From contig JAKJHU010000185.1 in the NCBI GenBank assembly GCA_022316685.1, forward strand, positions 248,001 through 312,000: a DNA stretch of 64,000 bases, read 5' to 3'. The position numbers and the translations under genes were made by a program. This stretch comes from Progne subis subis. Taxonomy: Eukaryota > Chordata > Aves > Passeriformes > Hirundinidae. Below are positions 47,816-61,623 of the stretch, piece by piece; position 1 is the first letter of the stretch; each line of letters starts with the position of its first letter. The notes under the pieces are model-generated. The model saw only the letters and a program-made list of their open reading frames with translations, was not told the DNA's origin and did no database searches.

Positions 47816-50800
47816 TATTAATTCTTAGAGTACGAATAATGCACACGAATCGTGTTTAAATATTCTTTTCTAAGGCTGATTTGACTGCTATAGGCAATGT
47901 GTGCTTCTCATCCAATAGCAAAATTATTTCAAAGAGAATGACATTATTGTTCTCTGTGGTAGTGTACAGGCGCCATGAGTCTAAGCAGACACAGTGTCAG
48001 TTTTGATTTCACTATTCTTCATTATTTTTCAGTATTAAAGTCAAGATCTCGTTGCTGATGAAAGTGAGCATCAAGCAGTGAAATGTCAGGTTTCTAAACT
48101 GCTACCTCCCGATGAAGTTTCCTTTCTTTTTGTCTGCCTTGAAGAAAAAGAGAGTAAGTGGATAGAAGGCTGTTGTGCTGTCAGCTACAAGAAGAGGCTG
48201 AGCTCCATGCAGGGTTTCCAGTAGTTTTGCTGCTATTAGGAAGCTTTTGCTAGTCAGGAGGGGAGGTAGACTTGACATCAGGAAAGCAGAGCTTTAAAAA
48301 ATGGAAGATTAATAAAACTTCGAAAGCTACTCAGATGTCTGGTTCTTTAGGGGCAGGATAAGCAGCTGGCATCTGGTAGAAAATATTTAAGAAGGTTTAG
48401 GACAAAAGATGTCTTAAGGAAAAGAATGCTTCTGCTTGTTAAAGTACTGTGAAGCCTCTGTGGAATATTTTGTTTCCTGATCGCCATCAGATTTGTTATT
48501 CTCTCTACCCACATGCTGAAGTAAAGACTCTCACTGTAAATTTGTGGGACCTTTGTTAATATGTGTTATATGCAAAAGGATATTCTTAGCTGAAATAAAG
48601 TTCTTGTTTTCTAGGTAGTAAAAGTCTACCTTCTGTTGTGATTATCTTTGTGTTTCCTGGGGAGAAGAGTAAGGATTTTTTTCCTCTAGTTGAGAGGAAT
48701 CAGAATTATATACTTTAAATGTTAACCACCCTGTGTTGATAATGACTCTGTGGCATTGCAATCATTGCATTCTGATTCTGTGTCCTGCTCATGCTGGTCA
48801 ACCTAGACTGCCTGGTAGGTGAAGTTTGCTGGCTTAAGTCATCAATTTCCACTATTAGAAGAAGAAATCTTATAGATATATGTAGTACATCAAAGGTTAA
48901 CAATGAAAGATGTTTACAGATGAATGGTATTTTATACATATGTCAGTGTCAGGCAGATAAGTCAGAAACAAATGTCTTTCAGATACCGAAAAAAAAAATT
49001 GCATTTGCTCTTACATGATGGTGAGATTTGGTAACAAAGTACAAGATTTAGATAGAGGTATAAGCTTAAGAAATGAACCTGAGATTTCCAGTATGTTGTT
49101 GAATATTTATGCTATTGTTTGATATTGCATAATTTTTGTGGCCTATGATGGGTCATTTATGCCTACATCAACACTTAAAAATCTCTACAAATGCCCACCC
49201 CGGCTCCAGGTTCCCAGCTGTGAAGTGTTTTAAATATAAATTGCAGAGGGTCAGGGGAAGGAAAAATAAGTGAAAAATAGTGAGTATTTTTCCATGTGAA
49301 TCCAAATACCAAGAGTAAGCACATATGCACTCTCTTCTTAACAACTTTTTTTTTACTTAGAAACTTTAGGCCCCAGTTTTGCTTGCATATTTAGCTGGTT
49401 CATTTTCATTTTTGCTCCTTTCTTAAACATATGTACTTTCTGTATTTCAGCAACTGATGTTGAATCTCTGATAATCTGCTTCTGTCTGTTTGCCCAGGGC
49501 TGGAATAATCAATGAATGAATTTGATAAATTCTTATGTACATATTGAAGCAGTAGGTATTAATCAGCATATAATTTCTTATGAGTAAAATAATGTTAGTA
49601 TTCTGTCAGTCATGTCATGTATGTTTAGAATTTCATATCAAAAGAGAGAACAGCCATCTTAAAAGCAGGACAATTCTTGTTAAAAATCACAAAAGAGGGG
49701 ATTTAAAGGTTGAAGGTATTGTGAATCGTTTCCATGAAATCTAATAACATGATTATATGTAGCTAATAGATAACTTTCTATAACCTCCCTGCAATTTCAT
49801 TTAAATTTAAATGGGAAAAAATCTGCACATTTGGTCAAGTTGGTTCCTCTTCTATTAGTCAGTATTTAAATATAATTCCTTTTAGGAATTTCTCTTACTT
49901 CTTGTTTGCTTATAAGCTGTATTTTGTTTTGCATTCAAAATTCTGTGCTTCAGTCTGACTCTGTGCAAGAGACAGATTGAGCACTTTTGAAGATACTTGA
50001 TGGTGCTGATTTTTGATCTCAATGATAGATTGTCTTTTCACTAAGCTATGAATGAAATAATCGCATTATTCTTAAGTGAGCCACATATTTTAAGTGCAGA
50101 TGTTCCCATGAAATATATAGCACAATAGGGAGAAATTACCTATGGAATTCTGTTTCTAAGAAAGTAATAGATGCCAAGTATGTACTGTTTCAAGAAACTG
50201 ATAATACCTTATGAAAAGTTTTATATAAAATGTGAATTAAGTGCCTCCCTTAATATTTTTAAAATGTACTACAGATGTGTGCTACATGCATATATAATTA
50301 TATATATGGTATATGAGCATACATATATATGTGATATACTTTGTTAACAAACTATGAGTATTACTTTGTATACGTTTAAAGTTGCTTTGAAATCACAGTA
50401 CTCAGGAGTTGGTATTGTTAGAGCTCTGGAACTGTATTTGAAAGCTGAAGTTACCAAAATAAATATGAAAGGGAAAGCCCTTAAACAGATAAATGCTATA
50501 TTCATAAAGGAAAGTTTTACAGAAAAGTATGTCATTGTTGGTCCAGCAGGATTTGGATTGAATAGAATATGATCTATCCACAATGGGATCAACTCTTTTA
50601 TGCCACAAATAAGTCAATTCCACTAGCATAGTGAAATAGTAAGCAGACTGAGCTACACATTAGTCTGACATTAGAAACACTGATTTGTAGCAAGCATTAG
50701 ACATGGTAGATATTGTCTCTTTGACAGACAACAATTTTCGTTACCTCAGGATGTTTATGAATATTAGGTTTAGGTAGACTTCATGCAATACCATGTCATT

Positions 50801-53800
50801 GAGCGTCCCACTTCTCCTCTGCAGAGCTGGAATATCAAATTACTGAGATAGAAATATAATTTCTTGCATTTTGTTCCTAGCATAGTTTGCTTTGTGTTTC
50901 TTGGTTGCTTGAGGAAAGCATAGATAATGATTGGAAGATAATCTAAAAAAGGAGAGGCTTAAATACTTTGGCTTGATTTTATTTTTGCAATAGATGCTAT
51001 CTTGTAGTGTGTTTTTTGTAAGAGTTTATATATTTTAATTGTCAAAGACTTATCAAGGATTTATTTGTATTTGTGGTAAACGTATTCCACGGAGCGTGAA
51101 TGACTATCATCACTCTTTACCAGGCTAGGAATATAGCTTAGAACATACCTGCTTCCTTGTGTTCCACTACAGCAAAAATGTTCAAAAATTTATGTTGTTT
51201 CTTAACTATACATACATGCCCAACCTGTCTTTTCACTTATGTTTCAGTATTGATTCCATTGTTTTACATGCATTTTCACATCCTGAACGTTTTGTATATA
51301 TTTGTCTATACTTAAAGTCTGTTAAACATTGTATTTTTCGAGCATTGCTAAAGGAGTTCTGACCTTTTCCAGTTCTTCCATATGCTGAAATTTTAACACT
51401 GGAAATGTCATTTGTGAGATAGACTTATGTGGATTAAAGTTATCTATAATGACATTCAGTTCTTGTAGAAAAGTACCCTTACCTAAAAATCCTTGCCTCT
51501 GTCTTTATGAGGAAACCTGATATTATATTATTACTTGTATGAAAGCATGTAGTTGGACCAACTGATACAGAATAACTGAATTCTGATGCCCTAACACCAG
51601 GGAGTCTTCAGCTTTTCTTGCCAAGATATAGATGTAATTTTGTGATTACTCTCATCTGATTCTGGAAATGTTCAGTACAGAACAGTAGTGCTGGGCTGCA
51701 AACTCAAATGTATCTTAGTGCAGAGGTATTGTAGAGGAAGCTAAAAGGAGCGGAAGGGAGAAGGTGGCGTGTAGGAGGGGAAAACATTGGTTGATCTCAC
51801 AGCTCAGGAATGGTTATTATATTTACTGTCAGAACAAACAAATTGCAGCACATTGAATCTTAGAGATTCAGAAGAATTCTTGAAGAAGAAGACTTCATAG
51901 AGGGTTTTTCCTTGCTTTTACATTTGATAGAGGCAACAGATTAATAAAGCACATTCCTAAACCACAGCTGCAATTGCCATGAAATTGTTGTCAATGAGAT
52001 TCCATGAACTGCTGAGCATCTCAGGAGAAAGGGAGTTAAACCCATGTCAGAAGCTGCAGCAGGAATTGTTACAGATTTTTCACCCTTTAGTCATGGATCC
52101 ATGTGTGCCAAAGTGGCAATTTGGCTTTTGGTAAATGGCATTTTCTCAGTCTCCTCCAAAGTATTTTAATTTGGAGGTCTGCCCTTTAACCACTTGGATG
52201 ACAAATCCTTTGTCGTTTTTTTTCAGGGAGAGTTATGTATGCCACTACCCTACTCTTTTTTAAAGCCCTGCAGGGCATTTTTTTTGAGTAGACAGAGGAG
52301 GGAGGAAAGGACCTGTGTTATAAAACAGTAATCATAATAATTGTTAACATAAATATTATTCCTTGCAACAAAAATTTTACTGCAGCAGAGGTATGTTTTA
52401 ATATCAAGTTGCCAACAAGTGCCGAATCCTAGACCAATACTTAACACAAAACAAAGTGCTGGAAATGCTTTTTGGGATTATCCAAAATAACTATAGAGTA
52501 TCCAATTCCATTTTTCCAGATAACTGATGGAACAAACTATTATGTCTGAAAATATTTAAAAAGTAGATGGACTGCAGTAATAGCCTCCTGTTCAAGAATA
52601 CATCCTTTATAAAGCCCTTTTGCTGAAGAGCTCTGGCTTAAGCCCATTAAACTGCCTCCAGACTGCCTAGGTCTCTTACTTTTGTGGTTTTGTTGTTCAA
52701 AGGCTTTGTCCTGTGTTTTAAGCACTTCAGCATGTAGCATAGGTGAAGACGGTAGTCCACCACCCAAAACATTCCTTTAATTTTAAAGAAGCCTGCCAAC
52801 TTGAACTGATGTGTTTTTATTTTCAGTCCTCATAGAAAAAACCCCAAAAAGTTATCTGGTAGGAATATACGGATGCTTGATAAAGATGCTAGTTCATTTA
52901 ATTGTTCTGTTGTGCTGTTTCTTTCCAAATAGCAGCTTGACTGACTGAGGAGAGTTCTGCAGTTGGAATTTCTCTGTTTACGTAAATTGTATCTCATGAT
53001 TTAGCAGTTGTAATACAGGTGATAGTCTCTGAGATTGTGTTTAAGATTTAGAAAGGCACCACTTTTTTGGAATAGAATATCGGTAATGACTTTCAGGAAT
53101 CAGTCCTTTGCTGTTACCACTGTTCAGACTTATTCCCTGCTAGATCACAAATAGGTTTTTTCCGAGCAATGAAATGCATGAGGTGGGAGATAGGGAACAA
53201 AGATGCTCTTACTGTAAATTTTCTTTGTGATCCTTGTCCCCATGAGCAGTGAACTGCAGCGTTATCACTTTTTGTTTTACACAGGGTCTCCCTGGATTCC
53301 TTAAACATATGGATGAATCCCATTTTTCTACAGTAAGGACAGGTAAGGAATGAGCGTTAGCCGAGGAGTCATCCTTATCCTGCCTCATTACAGAGTCTCT
53401 GTTCTGTGCTAGAGAGATCACCTCTTCAGAACCTCTCAGGCTCAAAAGGTACTTCATTAGTCTCTGCTCGGAAATTGACAATGAGTGCCAATTAGTTCCA
53501 GGAGGCATTTGTTGCTGTAACAGAAATTCTTTCTCTGATAGAAACGCTAACAGTAGCAGGAGAGTGCTGCCATGGCTGGGCTTTCCAGGTATTATGTATA
53601 ATAATGGCTTTACCTTGGCTGGATGTTTAGAGCTGCTATAAATTTTGGTAAGTCACACTGTTTGGGCTACATGCAGGCATCTTTCACGTACGACGTGCCT
53701 GAGTCGGTTTTCTGTAATTTATATGTACTTCTTGATCAACTTTAGTATCTTGATTTCTATCAATGTTTGCCTGTTATGTCACTGTAAGTACACTGAGCAT

Positions 53801-54160
53801 ACTTTGATTTTTACCTGGTCCTGGATTTATGTAATTTATTGCTCTGCTTCTATTAAGGAAAATAGAATACTTCTTATTAAATATGCCTTTATTTGCTTTA
53901 CATTAAATCTTCCTGCTTTTTTTTATTTATACCTGTTTCGTGGCTCTTAGTTTTCATTTCTTTTTTATGCCATTCCAGTAGACCTTTCCTTCTAACATAC
54001 AAATATTCCTCTGGAATTAATTCAAATTAGCAATAAGATGTGACTTTGACACTTCGTTGTACAACTTTGCCCTCTTTCTGAATAGAAAAGCTATTTCTCA
54101 AATTTGGCCATTCCAATCATTGTTGTCATTAGTCCTTTAGAAGAAATAGTTTGCAAAGTG
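47816..54160. other. Long non-coding stretch
   Basis: No gene or family repeat is recognised. A TA-rich simple repeat lies at 50287-50339. Overlapping frames on both strands (for example 50344-50629) are short and without family features. Confidence 0.5.
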
Positions 54161-54257
54161 GGTTGTTTGTTTGTTTGTTTTTGTTGTTGTTGTTATTTTT
54201 TTTTTCCCCTAATGCTCTAAAACTTCTACCAGTTCAAGGTGTGCTTCTTTTTTCTTT

Positions 54258-54304
<47 letters not shown>

Positions 54305-54316
54305 CCCCCCCCCTTT
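54161..54316 (+). repeat. GTTT/GTT units and a 45-base T run with C9
   Basis: (GTTT)n and (GTT)n at 54161-54210 are followed after 30 bases of ordinary sequence by a 45-base T run (54260-54304) and nine C (54305-54313). Only the T run and its flanks are simple sequence; the part between (about 54214-54242) is ordinary. Confidence 0.93.
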
Positions 54317-54964
54317 CTGGTAACGAGTATTTACTAGAGTGTGCTAAAGCCATGGGAATGTGTGAATTGTCATGGGGTAAATTTTCTCCTGTCTCCTACC
54401 AGCATATTTATACTTGTTTTATAATATTTATAAGAGGAAGAAGCTAGTTCTTCAGTTACAGAGCTGGAACAAAGAGTTAAGGCATATTGTCCAAGCAATT
54501 TCACATTCTCATCCTTAGGAGGGACAAGAAGCTTATGCAAAAGCACCACTGGAGGTGTCCTGTACCCTGCTCTTTCACAAGATGGGGCTGGTTTGCTTAT
54601 ACTTCAGACATGTTTTACTGTTCTGATAAACCTCATGTCACTGCAAACAGCCATCTCAGGAAACCGAAGTCTGATAATTCAAAATTAATATATAGCTATG
54701 AACAAGCCAGTTAGAGTAAAGAGAAAATATAGTTAAGCTTGCAAATTTGTGTAGGGCAGAGTTAGGTTGCTGTAGGTGAATACTGTTGACTAACAGTGCC
54801 TCACCATGTTGGCTTCCAGAAAGGTCTTAATTTACGTTATCAATTTGTCCAGATTGTGAAGGAGAGCATTCTGTGCACACACTTTTAGAAGCATGTTTCA
54901 TCCTCCAAAAGTCTAGCTGGGAGCACATGAAGGATGCTTCATTGTGATTTATCATAGCTGTGAT

Positions 54965-55128
54965 TCACTATAGAACTGTAAAATGGCTCGGGTTGGAAGA
55001 GACCTTAAAGGTCACCTAGTTCTGATCCCCTTCCACTTGGAAGTGAAGGAAGTGATGCCATCCACTTGACCAGCTTACTCAGACCCCCTTCCAGCCTGGA
55101 CCTTACCCAAGGTCACCTTTTGGTCTAC
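54965..55128 (-). mobile_element. CR1 LINE 3' tail
   Basis: On the plus strand it opens with TAGAACTGTAAAATGGCTCG, GGTTGGAAGAGACCTTAAAG and GTCACCTAGTTCTGATCCCC, the reverse complement of the CR1 3' end. It continues with GATGCCATCCACTTGACCAG, CTTACTCAGACCCCCTTCCA and GCCTGGACCTTACCC, as in CR1. The element therefore lies on the minus strand and is a 5'-truncated tail of about 160 bases. Confidence 0.85.
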
Positions 55129-58019
55129 ACTGTGATCACACCTACCTCTGTACGTGAACTGTCTGCATCTGTGCTCAGGCACAAGATTTAATTTACTCTC
55201 ACCAGCAATTGACATTGAAGTCTTCTCATTTTGCTGATGAAACCTATCATAGCACCCACTTAAGAAAGGACCAGAATTTGGAACACAAATGTTGTGAGAA
55301 GAGAAATGAAAGACAGACATCAGCTGCCCTCCAAAGTTATGGCAACGAAGGAAACTGATTAGAGGTATGGAAATGTCATCTTTGTCCTGCAAGATGCTCA
55401 ATAATCTGCTGGGTGAGGGTATGAGCAACCAGACCCATGTCACGGGAGAAGGTTGGATGGGAAAACCTCCTGGAGTCCCATCCAACTTAAATTCAGCCAG
55501 TTCTGACTGGTGGATTAATTACCCAGGAGTAAAAATTGATTCCAATGTTCATCGTCTTCTAAACTAAGAAGAAAAATAGAAGAAAACTAATAATCCTCTC
55601 TTAAATTTCAACTGCCAACTCTACTAAAGTCATCCCTTTGATCATCTGAATGCACTACTTGGACCTAGAATTTTTCTTAGTGAGTTCTTAAAGTACTATT
55701 CTGGAAAGATTTTCTTTTTTTCTTTGCTCCCTTGTATCTCTTGGTTTTACCTTTCTATTCTGCAGGGTTTTAAGCAAAAATGTTCTTTTATTTATCTTTT
55801 CATAATTGAAATCTGGTTTCCTTAAAACTCCACTAGTATTACAAGATAATATAAGGTAGTTTTTCAATGTTGGTTTTATTTGGTCTAGATTCATATTTTT
55901 CTTACAATTATGTGTAGGTGGGAAGAGACTAGAAAGTAAAACGTGGTGACAGTTGCAATCATGAACAAGCCAGTATACTATTGATAAAATCAGTATAGAG
56001 ACCTTATATAGATTTGGCATAAGAAATTTTAGAAACTAGCATTTCACAGACACTGCTTTCGATTTCCTTTGGAACAGAGAAACTCTGCTAGGAGCCAGGG
56101 TGTGGGGAAAAAACCTCCCAGGTTTGAGGCAAAGATTTGATGCTTTTCAAAGTTTTGAATTTGAGAATAAATCACACTTTAAAGAGAACTGCTGCCTGTA
56201 AAAAAACAGATGGTGTTCAGGGGAAGGGCTTATAGTTTGGTAAATCAAGAATTATCTAAGCCAGTTTGGTTAGGCTAGTTAAAAGCAAACATCTGCAGAA
56301 ATGGTGAAAAAAATAAAAAAGGAAAAAAAATTCTGAACACAAAGTCTTTAGCTTTGAGAAATAAGAGCTTGGAAATTGCGAGTAGATTTTTTTTTTTTTT
56401 TAAATATTCAATAGGGTTAAAATGTACACTTCATCAAGTATCTTATTTTCTGAATAACAGCTCCACACTATTTCATTTTATCTGGCTACAACAAATTTCA
56501 TTTTTCTTTTATTCCAGTTGCCTGCTTAGCCTATGTTTCAGGCATAAGTTGTCCCCTCCTCTTTGGTGGTGCTTTAAAATTCTACAATAATTTTTCTTGT
56601 ATAAATGTGTTTTCAAGTGGATTTAGTTCAGGTGTGTTGTCTGCCTTTACTGGGCTAGTTTCAAGACCAAACCAGGGCAAACACTGCAAGTTTCCCCTGT
56701 AACATTGCAACTCACCCAGAGTGGCATAAAATGCTCTTCAGTGATGAAAAGAATAACATGAAGGAAGAAAGCAATGAAAGCCATGTGGATAACACCCTAG
56801 TAAGTGGAGAGCCCCAAGTGCTGATCTAATTTTCAAAGGGATGCACAAATACCAGGCAGTGTGTCTCAGCTCTAGGATGGAGGAGTTTGTTCTGTAAAGG
56901 AGAAAATAATAAAATAGTCCTAAATAAGTGCAAATCTGATGTATTTTATACTAGTGAAGGGTTTACCCTTGGAGAATTCAGTGAAGTGTTCTTGGGATTT
57001 AAAAGATTATAAGTTATACTTACTGTACCTTATTAAGGAAGGCAAACAAGCTGCTCAGCTTGCCGTAAGATATTAGATGGGATCTTGCATCTCCATGAAA
57101 TTGTTGGAGCCTTAAGACTTTGGGAGTCTTGGGTGGTGAGTTTATCTACTCTTGTGCCTCAGACAGGTTACTGTGGGTTGAACTCTTTTTGGGATGCTTG
57201 GGATAGCTGTGGAGGCTGCTGCTGCTCCATGCAGCCCTGCTGCTAAACTGACCGCTCTTGGACTAGAATTTCTCAGTGTAGGATCTGTGTCCTAGGAATC
57301 TGTTTTCCTGGGTCTGGACTCAAATGATCACTGGTGATTTCTGAGGATTTCCACACCTCCCATTCCCTCAAGTCAGATTAGTATTGGACATGGAAAGGTT
57401 TTCCTGTAATGTTTTTACTTCAGTCTGGTATTTTAACAGAAAGATTTGGGGCCCTTAAGCTTTTACTTGGGTAATTTCATACACTTCTCATGGGTGTTTT
57501 CTGTTCGTAGCACACCCTAAATGTTACATTCAGATTCCAATGTTAGAGGTAGAATATTTTTGTTCTAAGTATATGTAGTTATAGATTGCAGGATTTAAGA
57601 TTTTTTTTATTATTTTTTTTTTTAGGCTTTCAGTAAAAATAAACAAAAATACCTCATTGCAATTTTGAAGTCCAAAAAAAAGAAAGAAAAAGATGTTATG
57701 TCCTCTTTTCAACTTCAATGTTCCCATTAAATATTGAAAACTGTCTACACTAAGAAACAGTTTAGGAATTCATTTAACTTTTCTCCCTCAGAGTTTTGCT
57801 AAACTTCCTCCCAACAGAGAGATGCTTTTATGTATCAATTTCTGGGAATAGTTTGCTCTCCAACACCCAGAGAAGATTTCCCTAACCAGGAGATAGACCT
57901 AAATACATAGACATTTTTCATCACTAATACTTTTCATCACTAATGAATTAATTAGTGCTGTTCTCCAGAGGGGAAGCATTTTCTGAGTTTTTATGCATAT
58001 TTCTCTGAAATCTCACGAC
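55129..58019. other. Non-coding stretch
   Basis: No gene is recognised. The 136-codon minus frame 55075-55485 begins outside and ends inside the CR1 tail and has no family features. A 16-base unit (TTTTCATCACTAAT plus AC) is duplicated in tandem at 57915-57944, followed by an inverted CACTAAT/ATTAGTG at 57938-57957. Confidence 0.5.
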
Positions 58020-58445
58020 TCAACTCCCGTTTAGGTTGGAAAAGACCTTCAGGATGATCTAACCCAACACTGTCAAGCATCTTCCTGCCCTCAAGATCAA
58101 CATCCTCACCCAACTTGGTGTCACCTGCAAATTTGCTGAGGGTCCAGGTTGTCAATGAGGATGATAAATAAACAGGACTGAGCCCTGGGGGACACCACAG
58201 GTGACCCAGGGCCAGCTTTATGCAGCAGCTTTCACCTCCAGTCTCTGGTGCAAATGGACAACCAGCCAGATTTTTTTATTCTGCAAAGAGTACGCCTGCC
58301 CTCATGTTGGGAATTGAGTTTCTCCAGGAGAATGCTGCAGAAAACGGTGCCAAAAGCTTTGCTAAAGTCCCGATAGAGATAACCATGGCTTTTCCCTCAT
58401 TTACTAAAGATCATAGAATGAGATCAAGTCAGCCAAGCAGCACAA
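58020..58445 (-). mobile_element. CR1 LINE 3' end
   Basis: Reverse complement of CR1. On the plus strand GGTTGGAAAAGACCTTCAGG, ACCCAACTTGGTGTCACCTG, CAAATTTGCTGAGGGT, CTGAGCCCTGGGGGACACCA, CAGCCAGATTTTTTTATTCT, GAATTGAGTTTCTCCAGGAG, AATGCTGCAGAAAACGGTGC, CAAAAGCTTTGCTAAAGTCC and TCATAGAATGAGATCAAGTC appear in CR1 order. This copy reaches further upstream into the element (about 425 bases) than the others in the window. It is degenerate and inactive. Confidence 0.9.
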
Positions 58446-58502
58446 TGCCACTAGAAAAATGAAGGGAGAAAGGAAAGAAGTTTTGGTGTTTTTGTGTGAT
58501 TT

Positions 58503-58572
58503 AGGGTTTTTGTTTTGTTTGTTTTGGCAGGGTTTGTTTGTTTTTATTTGTTATTGTTTTTCTTGTTTTACT
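58503..58572 (+). repeat. T/G-rich low-complexity tract
   Basis: GTTTTTGTTTTGTTTGTTTTGG, then GGTTTGTTTGTTTTTATTTG and a T-rich end. It lies 60 bases from the CR1 copy. Confidence 0.85.
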
Positions 58573-59976
58573 TTCTGTCTTAGGAAGTGCACATCATATA
58601 AAATCAGAAAGAGCCTCTTGGGAAAAACTCACTCTGCTCAGTGTTACATGGGGCTAAATGACTGAAAGCTGAGAGCTCATTTTCTTACAAGGGTTTTGCT
58701 ACTTGCTGAAGGAAGGGAGTATTTCTGTTTAAGCAACATGGCTGTTTTCAGATACGAAAACAGATTGTTTTTGCTTGATTTTTTCTATTAAGCAAGATCT
58801 TTCCTACTGAAGAGTACATTAATCATAAGTTATTGTTATAAACGGGAGCTTAATAGAAGGTTATCACAGGCTTAGTTGATATTACTTGTGTCTGATTAGG
58901 AAAAAAAGAAAAGTTGAATATTTTAAAACACACTGGAGATGAACTTCATGGAATTTATGTTCATCTGCAAGAGTTTATTTTGTGTATGCATCTGGTCCAG
59001 TGAACTAAAATCTTGGAGGAGACATCAGAAACTGCTGAATTTTTTAGTTCTTACTCATTGTTACAGCTTAGTTGAACACCGTCTTACATCTAAAAAGGCA
59101 TAGATAGAGAGTGTTTACTTCTGCTATTTTTAAAGAGAATTAAAAAAAAAGAAAAAAGGTGTAACAGATGGCTTAGCTGCTACGGGCAAGTGAAAATGCA
59201 AATAATATGAAATTATATTAAGTTATGGTTAGTGGTTACTCATCATCTGAGGTAGTTTATATTTGTGCAAAAGAAATAGTTTATTTCCCTTAGCAGACAA
59301 ATTTTCCCAACATGGTCCTTGTAAAATAAAATTTCTCTCACTGAAATAATTCCAACATTAAAATAAACAACAAAGCCTCTTTCCAAAGAAAGAGTAATTA
59401 GTATTTCAATTTATTTACTAGACTAGGCGGCTAATACAGCTTCTACAAAGTACTCATCGAGTGCATTTTTAGGATGAGATAATGGATTTCCGAATTATGT
59501 ACACTGACAATATCAACAAAGCTGTTTTATTAGTCCTGTTTGGGCTCTGTGGTATCATTAAACCCAACATTGGACTACAGCTTGATTCTGTTAATGGAAA
59601 TTGTGATCTAATTTTTAGTTGTTACGAGTTATCTTTGACTCTCAGCTGATATCTAAGTCTCTTGCATGAATTATTGAAAATTCACACATGTGACTTGCAC
59701 TAGAAAAGAATGGGTTCCTTTAGATACTTCAAAATATGTTTTATTTTGGGGGTTTTTTTCTGGTTTGCTGTACTTTAGCCAAAAGAAAATAAAATTATTT
59801 TAATTCTACCTGCTAAATCTTGCTTTCCCACTTCAGGACATCGTGACTTCAATAAGTTATTAATATGTTAAGTTGGAAGCGCACAGCCCCATGAGGTCTG
59901 TATTTGAGGGGAAGACAGTAACAAATTCTCTGACGAAGAGACAAAGCTTTATAGCCAAACTCCATTTTGCAGTGGA

Positions 59977-60010
<34 letters not shown>

Positions 60011-61517
60011 CCTTTATGAGGTACTGAGAGAGGGTCTGTAATGGCAAAGCTGACATGAGGTGGGATGATGTGAAGGGAGCTTTGTGGAGGAATGTTTTGT
60101 GGCTATGAACTAAAATGTAGGTTACACATCTGGTCAGAGGCACGTGTCACTGACAGAGTATGAACCTTGGTGACTTCTTAAATGACATTAAAATTAATGT
60201 TATACTTCATCACTTTGCTTCTGCTACCCTGCCACATGGTTTTCCATATTTTACAGTGCACACATCATTTGAGTTCTGAAGGAAATTTGCTTAGTCAAAA
60301 AGTCAGCTGTATTCAAATTATTCATAAGGGAAATTGCATCTTAGGCAATTAAAATGTGTGCTGGGTAAAAGAAAGTGTTTCTTCCTGAAAGGAAAGAGCG
60401 GATGCTTCATCTGTGAGAAACGTTATTACAAATTCTTTTCTGTTACTAAGCACCTAAGATTAAAAAGAAACTTGTCCTAATCAGAGGAACCATATGAGGG
60501 CATAGTGGAAAATTTTATTTTAGTTTAGATTGATGCTTTTTTTCTTTTTTTTCCCCACACATGATATTTGCTCTTCCACATCTAGTCCCCTTGCCCTCCC
60601 AGAAGCACTGCTACTTGTATAAAGGATTGTACATTAGTTTTGTATTCACTGAAGTTTATATGTTAAATGTGACCTCTTCTGTACAAATTAATGCTCCTTT
60701 CAGCTGCAGTTATATGGATGATAGGAGAGCAAGGGTGATGTGATCAGGTTTGGACAATTTGCTAGGGAGGAAAATGAGTTTGGCCGTGTTTGAATCTGGT
60801 CTGAGACATTAAGGTAGTACACTATGTATAGTACATATATATCTATCTTTTGCTCCCTTAAAATATAAATTACCCCACTCGTTCCATTAAAGAAATTGGA
60901 TTCTGTTAGATTCATGTCTAGTCACTGATACGCAATTTATGACCATTAGAGAGAAGTTATATTATTTGTGTTGTCTTTTCCTTATAAATGACCAGTGCTT
61001 GTAAGCATTTATTCAAGCTTTGTCTTACTGAAGTTTGCAATCCTGCATTGTAAATGTAGGTAAAGTGATAGTATCCCTTGCCGTTCATGATCTGTGTCTG
61101 AAGTGGCTCAAAACCGATTTTATTCCTGTGAGTTCTGTACCAACCAATGCCATACTTCTAAAGATTTCTGAAGTTTCTGGGTCCTGGGTATTTCTCAGCT
61201 GTGTGCAAAATTCTGGCTACAGAAGTGCCAAGAACAAAAGATATAAATACACGCATGCACTTACATATATGAAATGTCCATTATTTTCAGAGAAACTAGC
61301 AGAGAGGCATGTCTAGAAGTCGTAATAAAGGGGCAGCAGTGGGGTATATTAATGGGTTAATGAAGCCCTTTTTTTCAGAAGAGAGATAGGCATGCAGCAG
61401 TGCCTGTGGGCCATGGGAATGTGGTTTTAGTTTCTCCTTACTTGAACTGTGCTCCCCTTGGAGAGGCGGAAGGAAACCTACTTCACCTTTAACTGGCAGA
61501 AATCGTTGGTTGAAAGG
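58573..61517. other. Non-coding stretch with T29 run
   Basis: No gene is recognised. A 29-base T run lies at 59979-60007. The segment 59390-59640 is repeat-free with TAATTAG and TTATTAG words; it is one of the stretches that could be a conserved non-coding element, without proof. Confidence 0.45.
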
Positions 61518-61623
61518 AGGGGGTTTTTTTTGTTGATTTTGTTGTTGTTGTTTTGTGGTTTGGGGTTTTTTTTGTGGTTTTTTTTGTGGGTGTGGGTTTT
61601 TTGTTGTTTTTTTTTTTTTTTGT
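61518..61623 (+). repeat. T/G-rich low-complexity tract
   Basis: GGAGGGGGTTTTTTTTG, GTT repeats, GGTTTGGGG and TGTGGGTGTGGG blocks between T runs, ending in a 16-base T run. The plus strand holds almost no A or C. Confidence 0.93.

Noticed and set aside
48176..48360. Possible further CR1 fragment (GGGAGGTAGACTTGACATCA)
   Set aside because: Only a short CR1-like word is present; the flanks do not follow the CR1 order.
55075..55485. 136-codon minus-strand frame
   Set aside because: It runs into a CR1 tail and has no family motif.
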